Shown: positions 1-8,802 of the stretch, in pieces
How positions within the stretch are numbered: position 1 is the first letter of the stretch
How the letters are laid out: each line of letters begins with the position of its first letter
NCBI GenBank assembly: GCA_963809875.1
Contig: CAWELC010000012.1
Location: forward strand, 59,224-123,223
Reading direction: 5' to 3'
Origin: JAFGAS01 sp963809875
Lineage (GTDB): Bacteria > Desulfobacterota > Zymogenia > Zymogenales > Zymogenaceae
Length of the DNA stretch: 64,000 bases
Position numbers and translations under genes: made by a program
The notes under the pieces: model-generated
What the model saw: the letters and a program-made list of their open reading frames with translations, nothing else
The model's database searches: none
Told to the model about the DNA's origin: nothing

Positions 1-2
1 CG

Positions 3-257
3 AACGGGACATTCCCGATCGACTCCCTCGACTATGATCTGGACGGAAACGCGTCCAGCTCGCTCACGGCGTCTGTGCCATTCTTCCCCCGGCTGCTGTT
101 CAACGGGCCGTCGAGCCTCGATGCGGATACCTCCGAGTGGCAGTACGGCGGCTATCTCATGCTGACCTACGAGCTGGGCGTCCCCAAGCCGGTACCACCG
201 GCCGCGGCCCCCGCGCCGATCATCGAGCCCAAACTGGAGCCGATGAGCCAGAAGTAG
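3..257 (+). CDS. C-terminal part of an unidentified envelope protein (5' end outside window)
   Basis: The reading frame is open from the window edge and ends at TAG 255-257, so only about 84 residues of the C-terminus are visible. Near the end it alternates aromatic and small residues (WQYGGYLMLTYELGVP), which is compatible with a last beta-strand of an outer-membrane barrel. A short tail rich in proline and alanine follows. A perfect intrinsic terminator lies 30 bases downstream. The family cannot be named from this fragment. The outer-membrane assignment is inference. Confidence 0.5.
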   Translation, partial: NGTFPIDSLDYDLDGNASSSLTASVPFFPRLLFNGPSSLDADTSEWQYGGYLMLTYELGVPKPVPPAAAPAPIIEPKLEPMSQK

Positions 258-287
258 CAGTCCGATACGCGTTGCCTACGAAACACG

Positions 288-316
288 AACGGGACGGCGA
301 GAGCCGTCCCGTTTTC
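288..316 (+). terminator. Intrinsic terminator after the partial envelope gene
   Basis: An 11-bp perfect stem (288-298 pairing with 303-313) with loop GAGA is followed by a short T-run. It ends the plus-strand gene and sits just before the convergent DUF3795 gene. Confidence 0.8.
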
Positions 317-803
317 ATTGTATTCCAGAAAGCAGATGTGCCGCTACGGGCCGCCTGCTCCAGACGTAGTGCGGGCCGCGGTTTTCGGCCCACCTGTCCA
401 GGCCGTGCTCCCGGATGAGCCTGAGATTATTTCTCGGGGTGTCGCCGTGAAAGGCGGCGAAAGGCTCCAGCAGGGCGCAGGTTTCGAATTCCGCGCACTC
501 CCAGCAGCCGGCATATCCATTTTTCTTCGCGCATGCGCGGATAGCGCACTTTTTCTTTCCTCCCCCCTCGGCGCAGGGGCCGGGGCATTTCAGGGAGGTG
601 ACGGCAGAGAGGTATTCCCGGAACCGGTCGTAGCCGGCAAAGACCTCATCCCTTGAGGCTTTGAGGGCGGCGTAGCGCCCGAAATCGAGCGAGCCCAGCT
701 GCTCGCCAAGGATGCGGGCCGCCTCGAACAGCGTCTCTTTCGAGGGGATGCAGTCTTTGCAGTAGAGGCCGCAGCAGGCGGTATATTTTCTGCTCTCTTC
801 CAT
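315..803 (-). CDS. DUF3795 family cysteine-rich protein
   Basis: This 162-residue protein has an N-terminal CCGLYCKDC cluster and later cysteine pairs (CPGPC, KKKCAIRAC, GCWECAEFETC). That pattern is typical of DUF3795, a small family presumed to bind zinc or an iron-sulfur cluster; its function is unknown. No signal peptide or membrane segment is visible, so it is probably cytoplasmic. The ATG at 801-803 gives the CCGLYC motif at residues 10-15, as usual for the family. It is monocistronic, convergent with the upstream plus-strand gene and co-directional with the decarboxylase-like gene further upstream. Confidence 0.75.
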   Translation of the reverse strand: MEESRKYTACCGLYCKDCIPSKETLFEAARILGEQLGSLDFGRYAALKASRDEVFAGYDRFREYLSAVTSLKCPGPCAEGGGKKKCAIRACAKKNGYAGCWECAEFETCALLEPFAAFHGDTPRNNLRLIREHGLDRWAENRGPHYVWSRRPVAAHLLSGIQ

Positions 804-898
804 CAGGTCAAGGACCGGCCAAAACCGGCCGCCGCGGGCCGCTCCGACGCCGCGTGTCGGTCACGAAAGGCAATCATGGGTTCAGGCACAAAGAGTGC

Positions 899-1768
899 CT
901 ATTTCTTTTTCTTCTTATTCTCTTCTTCTTCCAGGTAGACGACCGTGTGCTCCCCGTGCCGGTCCGTCCCGCGGTATCCTTCCATCTCGCGGACGTTCTC
1001 CTCGATCACTACTCCCTCCGGCAGGATCGCCGACCGCTGGAGATAGTAGCGGGACAGGAGGGGCTTTTTCGAGAGGCCCAGCTCCTTGAGGGGTCGTGTG
1101 ATCTCGTGATCGCCCAGCTCCAGCGACGAGCCTTCCGGGAAGAGCGAATGCCGGGCCGTGCCGACCTGGGGAATGGTCGTCTGGATGAGCTTCTTGTTCT
1201 TCACCGAGAAGGTCGAGAGCGGACAGTAGTCCCTCTTGACAAAGCCCCGGCGCGCCACCCGGGCCGTCAGGATATGCCGCTTCTCCTCCGAAAGCCGGCA
1301 CTCGAGGTATTCGGGGGTGATAACGAACTTCATGTCGGCCACGAACTTCGTATACCCCCAGACCCCCCGTCCCCCGTCCCGGGCGATGGTATTGGTGACG
1401 GGCAGATGCAAAACGACCGTCCCGAAGCGGGGGTCGTAGGCCTCCCGCACCGCCGGGATCAGGTGCGGGGGCTTCTTATCGGCAAAGATAGCCGGCACGA
1501 CGATGCCCACCTCGCCATAGGGGCCGATGGTGGTGTCGATGTAGTTGAAACAGGCCACCCCCAGCAGGGCCTTCTTTTTGGACAGGGTCACGGGATAGAG
1601 CCTGTCCGACGGGAGGAGGGCCTTTACCTTGACGGGGTCCGCGGTGTAAAAGAGGGCGAACGCGTCGTCGCGAAAATAGAGGATCGGGAGCTCGAACTTC
1701 TCCCCCCCGACGGTCATCGGTTTACCGGGCCTGGTGCCCGCGAAAAAAGGTTTCATGGTATGTCCCAT
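899..1768 (-). CDS. Acetoacetate decarboxylase (ADC) family protein
   Basis: This 289-residue protein matches the ADC fold: an N-terminal region with AFALFYTADPVKVKALLP, a central block, and GVWGYTKF, where Lys141 is in the position of the Schiff-base lysine of acetoacetate decarboxylases. It probably decarboxylates or otherwise processes a beta-keto acid in the cytoplasm, but many family members do not use acetoacetate, so the substrate is open. The C-terminus is a run of glutamates and lysines. ATG 1768 is used; ATG 1756 (MKPFF) is an alternative, and neither has a clear Shine-Dalgarno. No CoA-transferase gene for a ketone pathway lies beside it. Confidence 0.75.
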   Translation of the reverse strand: MGHTMKPFFAGTRPGKPMTVGGEKFELPILYFRDDAFALFYTADPVKVKALLPSDRLYPVTLSKKKALLGVACFNYIDTTIGPYGEVGIVVPAIFADKKPPHLIPAVREAYDPRFGTVVLHLPVTNTIARDGGRGVWGYTKFVADMKFVITPEYLECRLSEEKRHILTARVARRGFVKRDYCPLSTFSVKNKKLIQTTIPQVGTARHSLFPEGSSLELGDHEITRPLKELGLSKKPLLSRYYLQRSAILPEGVVIEENVREMEGYRGTDRHGEHTVVYLEEEENKKKKK

Positions 1769-1856
1769 AGCGGTTTGATAATATAATTACTCACTCGCGT
1801 CGCGGGGCGTCGCGCACCGCGAGCCCCGGTCCCGGGCGTCCCCCGCGGACGGCCGG

Positions 1857-2630
1857 CTACGTCCCCTCAGTCCCCACTTCGATCTCCCTGAGCTCCATCT
1901 TCTTGAGCTTTTCAACCGTCTCCGGGGGGAGCTTTGTCTGTCCCTTGTCGAGGGATTCCTTGAGCTCCTTGAGCTTCTTGACGGCCTTGTTATAGTTCTC
2001 CCTGAAAAGCGCCTTGTCCGGCTTGAGCTCGACGGCCTTGGTGAAGTTATCCAGGGCCTTGAAGTAATCTCCGTCCCAGTTCATGTAGATCTCACCGAGG
2101 TTGTTATAGGCCTTGGCGATCCTCGGGTCCTTCTTTTCCTTATCGGTGGCGATGATGTACTGGCTTTTCGCCTTGTCCCACTGCTTGAGTGCTTCGTAGG
2201 CCTGGCCGAGGCTGTAGTAGTTCCAGCCGTAGCTCGGGTCAAGGGCGATCTCGGCCTTATATGATTCGATCGCCTTATCGTAATCCCCGCGGGCCCAGAA
2301 GACGTAGGCGAGAGAGTTGTTGACGTACTTCATCTTGGGGTTGAGGCCCCTGGCCTCGGTGAACTCGGCAAAGGCGTTGTCGAAGGTCGTGTCCTTCTTG
2401 TCGAAATCCGCGTAGAGATAGGCGACGCCGAGCAGGTAATGGAGCGAAGCGTCGCCGGGATTCTCTTTGACAAGCCCTTCGTATTTCACGATCAGCGGCG
2501 AAAGGTTTCCCTCAAGGCGCGCCTTCTCGATCTCTATGACCTTTGCCTTGAGCGGGTCTTCCTGGGCGAAAGCGGCGGCCGATCCCACGAGCAGCGACAG
2601 CACGGTTATGCAGACGAGAATCCTCTTCAT
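1857..2630 (-). CDS. Secreted tetratricopeptide (TPR) repeat protein
   Basis: The start at 2630 (ATG, AAGGA about 12 bases upstream) gives a 257-residue protein with a clear Sec signal peptide, MKRILVCITVLSLLVGSAAAFAQE, cleaved after AFA. The rest is a series of TPR helices: DYDKAIESYKAEIALDPSYGWNYYSLGQAYEALKQ and GDYFKALDNFTKAVELKPDK are clear examples (shown here as two adjacent repeats). It is likely a periplasmic protein-protein interaction scaffold; no partner is evident from the neighbours. The longer possible N-terminus, to 2693, would place the signal peptide internally and is unlikely. Confidence 0.75.
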   Translation of the reverse strand: MKRILVCITVLSLLVGSAAAFAQEDPLKAKVIEIEKARLEGNLSPLIVKYEGLVKENPGDASLHYLLGVAYLYADFDKKDTTFDNAFAEFTEARGLNPKMKYVNNSLAYVFWARGDYDKAIESYKAEIALDPSYGWNYYSLGQAYEALKQWDKAKSQYIIATDKEKKDPRIAKAYNNLGEIYMNWDGDYFKALDNFTKAVELKPDKALFRENYNKAVKKLKELKESLDKGQTKLPPETVEKLKKMELREIEVGTEGT

Positions 2631-2713
2631 GGTTACGTGATCCTTAAAGATGTATGTTAGAGAAATTCTACCAGAGGCGTGCCGAATGTTCAAGGGATAA
2701 TCGGGTTTTTCCT

Positions 2714-2742
2714 TTGACCGCGTTCGGAAATGATACTATACT
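2714..2742 (+). promoter_or_regulatory. Sigma-70-type promoter for the FabK-like gene
   Basis: The -35 box TTGACC (2714-2719) and -10 box TATACT (2737-2742) are separated by 17 bp. They lie about 27 bases upstream of the ATG at 2769 and its GGAGG-type ribosome site. Confidence 0.7.
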
Positions 2743-2768
2743 GATAAAAACGGTAACGGGAGGCGACG

Positions 2769-3722
2769 ATGTTTCGAACGACACTCTGCGATACGCTCGG
2801 TATCGACTATCCTATCATCCAGGGCGGCATGGTCTGGATCTGCACGCACGAGCTTGTCGCTGCCGTCTCTGAAGCCGGGGGGCTCGGCGTGCTGGCCGGC
2901 GGGAGCATGACCCCCGAAGAGCTTGCCGAGGAGATCCGTCTGACCAAGGCGGCCACGAAAAAACCTTTCGGGGTCAATATACCGCTGCTCAGGCCGGACG
3001 CGGAGGCCCTCATCGGCGTGACGGTCACGGGCGGGGCCCGCGTGGTGGTAAGCTCCGCGGGCAATCCGAAGCGTTTCACCAAGAGGATTCAGGACGCCGG
3101 GCTCAAGGTCGTCCATGTCTCGCCGAACGTGGGGCTTGCCGCCAAGGCCGAGGAAGCCGGGGTGGACGCGGTGGTCGGGGAGGGGATCGAAGCGGGGGGA
3201 CACGACGGCTTTGACGAGATCGCGACGATGGCGCTGATTCCCCAGCTCGTAAAATGGCTCCGGGTTCCGGTGATCGCCGCGGGTGGGATCGCGGACGCCC
3301 GGGGGTTTGTGGCGGCCCTCGCGTTGGGTGCTCAGGGGGTGCAGATGGGAACGCGGTTTGCCGCCACGCACGAGGCAAAGGCCCACCCGAAATTCAAGGA
3401 GGCGATACTCGGGGTCGGTGACACGGGGACGGTGGTCTCGGCCAGGACGCTTGGACCCACCCGCGCGGTCAGGAACAAGCTCACCGAAAAGATCGCGGAG
3501 GCGGAGCGCGCCGGCGTCTCAAAGGAAGAGCTGCTGGACCTGATCGGGGAAGGGCGCTCGCGGATGGCTGCGGTAGACGGCGACGTGGAGGAGGGGACGG
3601 TCTACTGCGGGCAAATCGGGGGATTGATTACCGAACTGATGCACGCGGGCGACGTGGTGCGACAGACTATTGAGGGGGCCGAGAAACTGGTGAAGGAGCT
3701 GGGAGTCACGGCACAGCGGTAA
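2769..3722 (+). CDS. FabK-like / nitronate monooxygenase family FMN oxidoreductase
   Basis: This 317-residue TIM-barrel flavoprotein of the 2-nitropropane dioxygenase family starts with the typical YPIIQGGM motif. It has EAGGHDG (the His is the usual catalytic position), VPVIAAGGIADARG and GAQGVQMGTRF (FMN phosphate binding). The pattern is closer to FabK enoyl-ACP reductases than to fungal nitronate monooxygenases, so NAD(P)H-dependent reduction of an enoyl-thioester is plausible. The C-terminal GQIGGLITEL block is standard for the superfamily. It is a single gene with its own promoter. Whether it is FabK or a detoxifying monooxygenase cannot be decided from sequence alone. Confidence 0.8.
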   Translation: MFRTTLCDTLGIDYPIIQGGMVWICTHELVAAVSEAGGLGVLAGGSMTPEELAEEIRLTKAATKKPFGVNIPLLRPDAEALIGVTVTGGARVVVSSAGNPKRFTKRIQDAGLKVVHVSPNVGLAAKAEEAGVDAVVGEGIEAGGHDGFDEIATMALIPQLVKWLRVPVIAAGGIADARGFVAALALGAQGVQMGTRFAATHEAKAHPKFKEAILGVGDTGTVVSARTLGPTRAVRNKLTEKIAEAERAGVSKEELLDLIGEGRSRMAAVDGDVEEGTVYCGQIGGLITELMHAGDVVRQTIEGAEKLVKELGVTAQR

Positions 3723-3833
3723 AATGCTCGGTTGGAGCGGAAGAACCCGGCGGCAGTGAGGCCCCGCGCCCGGGCGGCTGAAGGCCGCCGCGCGGGATCG
3801 CCCGATAGGTAGTTTGACGAAAAGGAGCGAGCA

Positions 3834-4343
3834 ATGGACGCCCTTGATGCCATTTTGACAAGAAGAAGTGTTCGCAAATACAAGAAAGACGCGGTGGATG
3901 AGAAGACGATAAAGGCGCTGCTGACCGCCGCCATGAGCGCGCCGTCGGCGGGGAACCAGCAGTGCTGGCGCTTCGTGGTCGTCACGGACCGGCCGACGCT
4001 GGAGGCGCTGGCCGCCGTCCATCCCTATGCCAACCCGCTCAAGGAAGCGCCCCTGGCCATACTGGTGTGCGGCGACGTCGATACTGAGCTCCACTCCGGC
4101 TTCTGGGATCAGGACTGCGCCGCGGCCACCCAAAACCTGCTGGTGGCGGCCACCGCGCTGGGGCTGGGCTCCGTATGGCTCGGCTGCCACCCGCGGGCCG
4201 AGCGGGTCAAGGGGATCCAAAAGCTCCTGGGGATCCCCAAGACGGTCGTGCCGTTGTCCCTGGTGGCCGTGGGCCGCTCCAACGAGGTGAAGGCCAAAGA
4301 GGACCGCTACGACGAAAAGAAGGTGCATTACAACCGGTGGTGA
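3834..4343 (+). CDS. Nitroreductase family FMN oxidoreductase
   Basis: This 169-residue protein has the family signature at its start (ILTRRSVRKYKK), followed by SAPSAGNQQCWRFVVV (FMN contacts) and GLGSVWLGCHP near residues 120-130. It is likely a cytoplasmic dimer using NAD(P)H to reduce an unknown electrophile or quinone. An AAAAGGAG Shine-Dalgarno precedes ATG 3834. The gene follows the FabK-like gene by about 110 bases in the same direction and may share its transcript. No Fe-S domain is attached, unlike the related gene at 11611. Confidence 0.85.
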   Translation: MDALDAILTRRSVRKYKKDAVDEKTIKALLTAAMSAPSAGNQQCWRFVVVTDRPTLEALAAVHPYANPLKEAPLAILVCGDVDTELHSGFWDQDCAAATQNLLVAATALGLGSVWLGCHPRAERVKGIQKLLGIPKTVVPLSLVAVGRSNEVKAKEDRYDEKKVHYNRW

Positions 4344-4508
4344 GTCCTCGGCGGCACCCGTTTGCCTCGTTGTACCGGTGACGGCAAGGCCGCGGACCAT
4401 TGCGTCCGCCGGGGGGGTTGTGCGAGACCCGCGGCATAACCTCCTGCAAGCCTCGTCGGGCAATAAGCACGGGCGAAACGTGGGCCGCCTTTAGTGCGGG
4501 CGTGCGGG

Positions 4509-5108
4509 CTATTTAGTTGCGGCGATGCTCGCGGAGCTGACAGGGCTCGAGAAGAAATCTCTATTTTCCATCAACCTCCTGCCGTCCCAATCCCACCATG
4601 CGAGCTTCAGCATGGGGCCGATCAACTCCTTTTTTATTCTCAATTTGACAAACCGGGCAGGAACCCCCGCGCGCATTTCGTAGTCTCCGACCGAATGAGT
4701 CACGATGGATCCGGCTCCGATTACCGCCCCGCTGCCTATCTCGACACCGGCCAGGATGATTACGTTATCCCCGATCCAGACGTCGTTTCCGATCTTGACG
4801 CTCCCGACTTTCGCGGGATAGCGTCTGCCCAGAAGGCTTTGCTGGAGGAGGAAGTTCATCGAGGGTAACGCGAAGTCGTGGTCACTCGTGATAACCTTTA
4901 CGTCGGCCCCTATCGCGCAGTACTTGCCGATATGGATGCTGCCGTACCCCTTTGCACAAAAATGATCGCTGATGCAGGTTCCCTTCTCGAATTCAAACGG
5001 GCAGTCAATCGTTCCCCCTTCACCGATATAGACGCCGCCCCACCGTACGGGCAGGAATCGCAAAACAAGATTCATCAGCTTAAACGTTATCCACCTGTCA
5101 CCACGCAT
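4509..5108 (-). CDS. Left-handed beta-helix (hexapeptide) acyltransferase, CatB/Vat-like
   Basis: Hexapeptide-repeat strands run through the protein (SIHIGKYCAIGADVKVI, VKIGNDVWIGDNVIILAGVEIG). SDHDF carries the histidine that acts as general base in xenobiotic and sugar O-acetyltransferases. The loop SMNFLLQQSLLG and C-terminal WWDWDGRRL also resemble CatB-type enzymes. It is a trimeric cytoplasmic enzyme using acetyl-CoA on an unknown hydroxyl acceptor. The start is set at 5108 (MRGDRW) because GAGAGGAG lies just upstream; a start at 5159 would add 17 residues. No polysaccharide genes adjoin it, so resistance versus glycan modification stays open. Confidence 0.75.
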   Translation of the reverse strand: MRGDRWITFKLMNLVLRFLPVRWGGVYIGEGGTIDCPFEFEKGTCISDHFCAKGYGSIHIGKYCAIGADVKVITSDHDFALPSMNFLLQQSLLGRRYPAKVGSVKIGNDVWIGDNVIILAGVEIGSGAVIGAGSIVTHSVGDYEMRAGVPARFVKLRIKKELIGPMLKLAWWDWDGRRLMENRDFFSSPVSSASIAATK

Positions 5109-5227
5109 GAGCGCTCCTCTCTGTTTACGTAAGATGCGTTGAACAGGAAAAATATACATTGTTGCAGCATGCGTGTCAACATCCCTGATCAGTGATGCGT
5201 TCTCTCATCGCCCGACGCTATTTTCTC

Positions 5228-5256
5228 TTGACAATCAATCAATCGTTTGATAGATT
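5228..5256 (+). promoter_or_regulatory. Candidate upstream promoter of the LolA-like gene
   Basis: TTGACA (5228-5233) and TAGATT (5251-5256) are 17 bp apart. The downstream half of a small inverted repeat (ATCAATCAATCG) overlaps the spacer. Confidence 0.45.
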
Positions 5257-5279
5257 TATCGAGTACGGGAACTTTGGCT

Positions 5280-5307
5280 TTGACATTTAAAGACGCTGTG
5301 ATACTAT
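5280..5307 (+). promoter_or_regulatory. Promoter of the LolA-like gene
   Basis: TTGACA (5280-5285) and TACTAT (5302-5307) are 16 bp apart and sit about 23 bases before the ATG at 5330. Transcription would begin at about the AAGGAG ribosome site, giving a very short leader. It is closer to consensus and to the gene than the upstream candidate. Confidence 0.6.
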
Positions 5308-5329
5308 ATCTCAAAGGAGAGGGAGCACG

Positions 5330-6115
5330 ATGAAAATGAAATCGTCGATCGTACCGGCCGCAGGAGTGCTTATCGCTTTCTTGATTGCGCTACCCGCGGC
5401 ATCGCTGGCCCTTACCGGCACCGAGATCATGACCAAGGTCCACGACCGCGACAACGGGAAATCGTCCATCATAGAGAGCAGGATGCTTCTGTTCAACGAT
5501 AAGGGACAGAGCAAAGAGCGGGTCGTGAGGGCCGTCCGTAAGGAATACGGGGACCTCAGCAAGTCGCTGATCCGCTTCCTGTCTCCGGCAGACGTGAAAG
5601 GGACCGGGTTTCTGATCTGGGAAAACGCAAATCGGGACGACGACCAGTTCCTCTATCTGCCCGCCCTCAAGCAGGAACCACGCCGGATCGCGTCCTCGGA
5701 AAAGAGCTCACGCTTCATGGGAACGGAGTTCACCTACGAAGACCTCGAAAACCGCAAGGTCGACAAAGACAATCACAAGCTGTTGAGGGAAGAGAAGCTC
5801 GACGGCAAGCAGGTCTACGTCGTGGAGAGCGTCCCCATAAAGGGCTCGGACTCGCAGTACGGAAAGCTCATCTCCTGGGTGCGCCCGGACGTCTGGATTC
5901 CGGTCAAGATCGAGTTTTACGATAAGAACGGCGCGCTCCTCAAGGTCCTGACCGTCAAGAAGCTCGAACAGGTCCAGGGTATCTGGACCACCAGTGACAG
6001 CGTCATGGACAACGTCCAGGACAAGAAGAAGACCGAGCTTTTCCTGGACAAGGTGCAGTATAACGCCGACATCCCCGATGAATATTTCACCGAGCGCTAC
6101 CTCAAGAGGGACTAG
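5330..6115 (+). CDS. LolA-like outer-membrane lipoprotein-sorting family protein
   Basis: This 261-residue exported protein has a signal peptide (hydrophobic stretch VLIAFLIALPAASLA). It then shows the LolA_like pattern: LTGTEIMTKVHDRDNGK, SLIRFLSPADVKGTGFLIWE, DDQFLYLPALKQEPRRI and SSRFMGTEFTYEDLE. This family folds like LolA and is usually found with DUF1302 outer-membrane proteins and MMPL/RND transporters, where it may carry a lipid in the periplasm. The adjacent DUF1302 gene fits, but no RND pump is in the window. A terminator-like hairpin follows 28 bases after the stop. Confidence 0.8.
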   Translation: MKMKSSIVPAAGVLIAFLIALPAASLALTGTEIMTKVHDRDNGKSSIIESRMLLFNDKGQSKERVVRAVRKEYGDLSKSLIRFLSPADVKGTGFLIWENANRDDDQFLYLPALKQEPRRIASSEKSSRFMGTEFTYEDLENRKVDKDNHKLLREEKLDGKQVYVVESVPIKGSDSQYGKLISWVRPDVWIPVKIEFYDKNGALLKVLTVKKLEQVQGIWTTSDSVMDNVQDKKKTELFLDKVQYNADIPDEYFTERYLKRD

Positions 6116-6116
6116 G

Positions 6117-7901
6117 GTGAGAGGGACGTTCAGGCGGATACGAAAGACCGGCATGCGATGGGTGCCGGTCTTTTTTTTCATCGGGCTCCTCGCTTCCCGC
6201 CGGGGCCACGGCGGGAGACGACGCGACCGGCAAGGCGACCGATCCCTTTTGGGCGCCCGTTCACTACGATGAGTCCCGGGCCGAAATTAACGAGATCAGG
6301 GCAGGTTTCGAGAAGGTCTCGGCCGATATCGACCGCCGGATCGAGGAGGTCAGGCGGCGCATCATCGACGCGGGGAGCCCCGCCCTCCGGGAAGAGCTCC
6401 TGGGCGAGCTCTCCGATCTCGAGCGGCGGCGCAGCGACGCGCTGTCGGGCGCGCTCACGGCGGTCGGCGACGTGAGGGTCGCCGATACGGTCAGGCACGT
6501 CGCCGAGACGATCGCCGCCCCGCCGCCCGCCTACCTCGCGCCCGACCGGCTTTTGGCCGGCCGGCTCCGTCTCCGACCTCTTCGGGCCCGAGGTCGATCT
6601 GGCGGGGTACCTCAAGATCCGGCTGGCCGGAGATATCTCGATCGACAATAAATTTGAGAACCTTTTCGAGGCCGAGCCCAAGGTCTTCCTTTCCCTCAAG
6701 TATCCCGTCAACGACCGGCTCCTCGTCTTCATCTCCACCTACGCGAAGTACGACTACGCCACCGGCGGCAGCAGTCGCTATGATCACGATATCGTCCTCT
6801 TCGAGGCCTACCTCGACGTCTTTTTCGACAAGCTCGACCTGAGGGTCGGAAACCAGATCATCTCGTGGGGGAGGGCCGACGTCATCAATCCGACGGACGT
6901 CATCAACCCCCTGGACCTCACCAATATCCTCACGGGGGACGTCGGCGAGAAGAAGGTCCCGAGCGTCGCCGTGAAGCTCGACTACTACGCACGGCAACAC
7001 GACCGTGGAGCTGGTGGCGCTGCCTTTCTTCCAGGAGTACAAATACGACCTGGTCGGCTCGGACTGGGCGATCTTTCACTACGGCCTCTTTACGGACTTC
7101 GTCGGGGGGGCCTTCCCCTGGTCGGAGTTCCTGGACGACGAATCACAAAAGCTGATCAACCGGGCGGGCATCGCATTTTCATTGCCCAATAAACCCACCT
7201 ACAGCCCGGAGAACATCCAGGGCGGTGCGCGGATCTCGTCGACATACCGGGGGTGGGATTTTTCCTTTTCGTACCTCAACGTCTATGACCGTCTGCCGAC
7301 CGTCACGGTATCGGACGCCCTGAGAAACGCTATCCTGACCAACAATGTTCCCGCCTACCTGGCGGGCCTCACACCGGCGGAGTTGGAAAGGATCGTATCG
7401 CTGGACTATCATCGGTACCACATGGTCGGGTTTGATTTCGCCACGACCTGGGGCAGCTGGGGGATCCGGGGAGAGGCGGGGATCTTCCTCGACCGGTTTA
7501 CCTACACCAAGACTCTGGACGCGACGAAAAACAACTATATCTTCTATGTCCTGGGAGTCGACCGGCTCTTTAAGGGCGACTTCTACGTCAACGCCCAGTT
7601 CATCCAGAAGATCATCTTCGACTACGGCCATGACTTGATCGAGGACGAGTTCCAGAACGGCGTGAGCCTCTACGCCTATAAGGAGTTCGAGCTCTTCGGG
7701 AAGAAGATCATCCCCGAGGTCAGGGCCATCTACGAGATCAACGGCGACGACTTCTTCATCATGCCGAAGGTCACTTATAAATGGTCGGATGCCCTTGAAT
7801 TTTCCCTGGGGTTGAATATATTCGAGGGAGAGCGCGACACGATCTTCGGTTATTTTTCTGATAACGATCAGGCCTTTTTTGAGGTAAAATATATATTCTA
7901 G
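6117..7901 (+). pseudogene. DUF1302-family outer-membrane protein, interrupted by three frameshifts
   Basis: The three frames together give one DUF1302 protein. A signal peptide (RRIRKTGMRWVPVFFFIGLLA) in the frame of 6117 is followed by a coiled segment starting DPFWAPVHYDESRAEINEIR in the next frame. The barrel start (GSVSDLFGPEVDLAGYLKI, RVGNQIISWGRADVINPTD) comes next in the third frame, and the remainder from about 7000 runs to the TAG at 7901 and ends in an aromatic strand (AFFEVKYIF). Shifts lie near 6175-6225, 6555 and 6990; each needs removal of one surplus base. The GTG at 6117 has AGAGGG upstream. It is probably an outer-membrane partner of the LolA-like protein. A real pseudogene or sequencing errors are both possible. 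Confidence 0.7.
6144..6178 (+). terminator. Perfect hairpin plus T8, overlapping the signal-peptide codons of the next gene
   Basis: A 10-bp perfect stem (6144-6153 with 6163-6172) with a 9-base loop leads into eight T residues. It looks like an intrinsic terminator for the LolA-like gene. However, the DUF1302 coding region appears to start upstream of it (GTG 6117) or inside it (ATG 6153), so the hairpin would also encode part of the signal peptide. Confidence 0.6.
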
Positions 7902-8070
7902 GGCAGGTGAACGAGCGCCGAAGGTTTCATTTTTCGCCCGTAGGAGTTCGTCAGTATAAACCCATTTCCTCAAACCCGTTTCCTCGGACGGAGTCCCTAC
8001 GAAGCCTTCTTTGAGGGCAGACGGAGGACTCCGCGAGAACGATTCTTCGCAGGATGATACAGGAAAGAGT

Positions 8071-8802
8071 ATGAAAACCGACCTTAATCTGCTCGTGGCG
8101 TTCTGGGGGGGGATCATCAGCTTTGCCTCCCCGTGCGTGCTGCCGCTCCTTCCCAGCTACCTGACCTTCATCACCGGCATCTCGTTTGAGGATCTCAAGG
8201 GCGACGACCGGGCGAGGATCAGGAAGGCCACCGTGCTCCACTCCCTGGCGTTCATCGCGGGGTTTACCGTCGTCTTCGTGGCGATGGGGGCGCTTTTCGG
8301 GCTCCTCGGCGAAACGCTCTTTGATTTCCGGGATACCGTGAGGCGCATCGGCGCGGTCCTCATTATCCTCTTTGGGGTCTACATCACGGGCCTGGTGCGC
8401 ATCCCCTTTCTGGACCTGGAAAAGAAAGTGCACCTGAGGGACAAGCCCGCGGGATACTTCGGCTCGGCCTTCGTCGGGATCACCTTTGCGGCCGGCTGGT
8501 CGCCGTGCCTGGGGCCCATCGTCGGCTCGATCCTGGGCCTTGCGATGATCGGCTCCTCGATGAACGCCGGATACGGGATACTGCTCCTCTTTATCTATTC
8601 GCTCGGGCTGGGGCTCCCCTTCCTGATCTCGTCGCTCGCGTTCAACACGTTCCTCTCCTTCTTCAACCGGTTCAAGCGCTTCATCCCGGTGGTCAACGTC
8701 GTGTCGGGCCTGATCCTCGTGGCAATCGGCGTCTTCCTGTTGTTCACCGATTTCGATACCATTATGAACCTCCTTTACAGGTTGGGATTTGGATATGACT
8801 AG
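8071..8802 (+). CDS. ccdA: CcdA thiol-disulfide transport protein
   Basis: This 243-residue polytopic inner-membrane protein of the DsbD gamma-domain family has both transport cysteines. Cys22 lies in GGIISFASPCVLPLLPSY (first membrane helix) and Cys146 in AAGWSPCLGP (fourth helix). Six hydrophobic helices are visible. The family passes electrons from cytoplasmic thioredoxin to periplasmic thiol proteins, commonly for cytochrome c maturation. Start ATG 8071 has GGAAAG upstream. It overlaps the following DUF4870 gene by 8 bases. No cytochrome c maturation genes adjoin it. Confidence 0.9.
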   Translation: MKTDLNLLVAFWGGIISFASPCVLPLLPSYLTFITGISFEDLKGDDRARIRKATVLHSLAFIAGFTVVFVAMGALFGLLGETLFDFRDTVRRIGAVLIILFGVYITGLVRIPFLDLEKKVHLRDKPAGYFGSAFVGITFAAGWSPCLGPIVGSILGLAMIGSSMNAGYGILLLFIYSLGLGLPFLISSLAFNTFLSFFNRFKRFIPVVNVVSGLILVAIGVFLLFTDFDTIMNLLYRLGFGYD

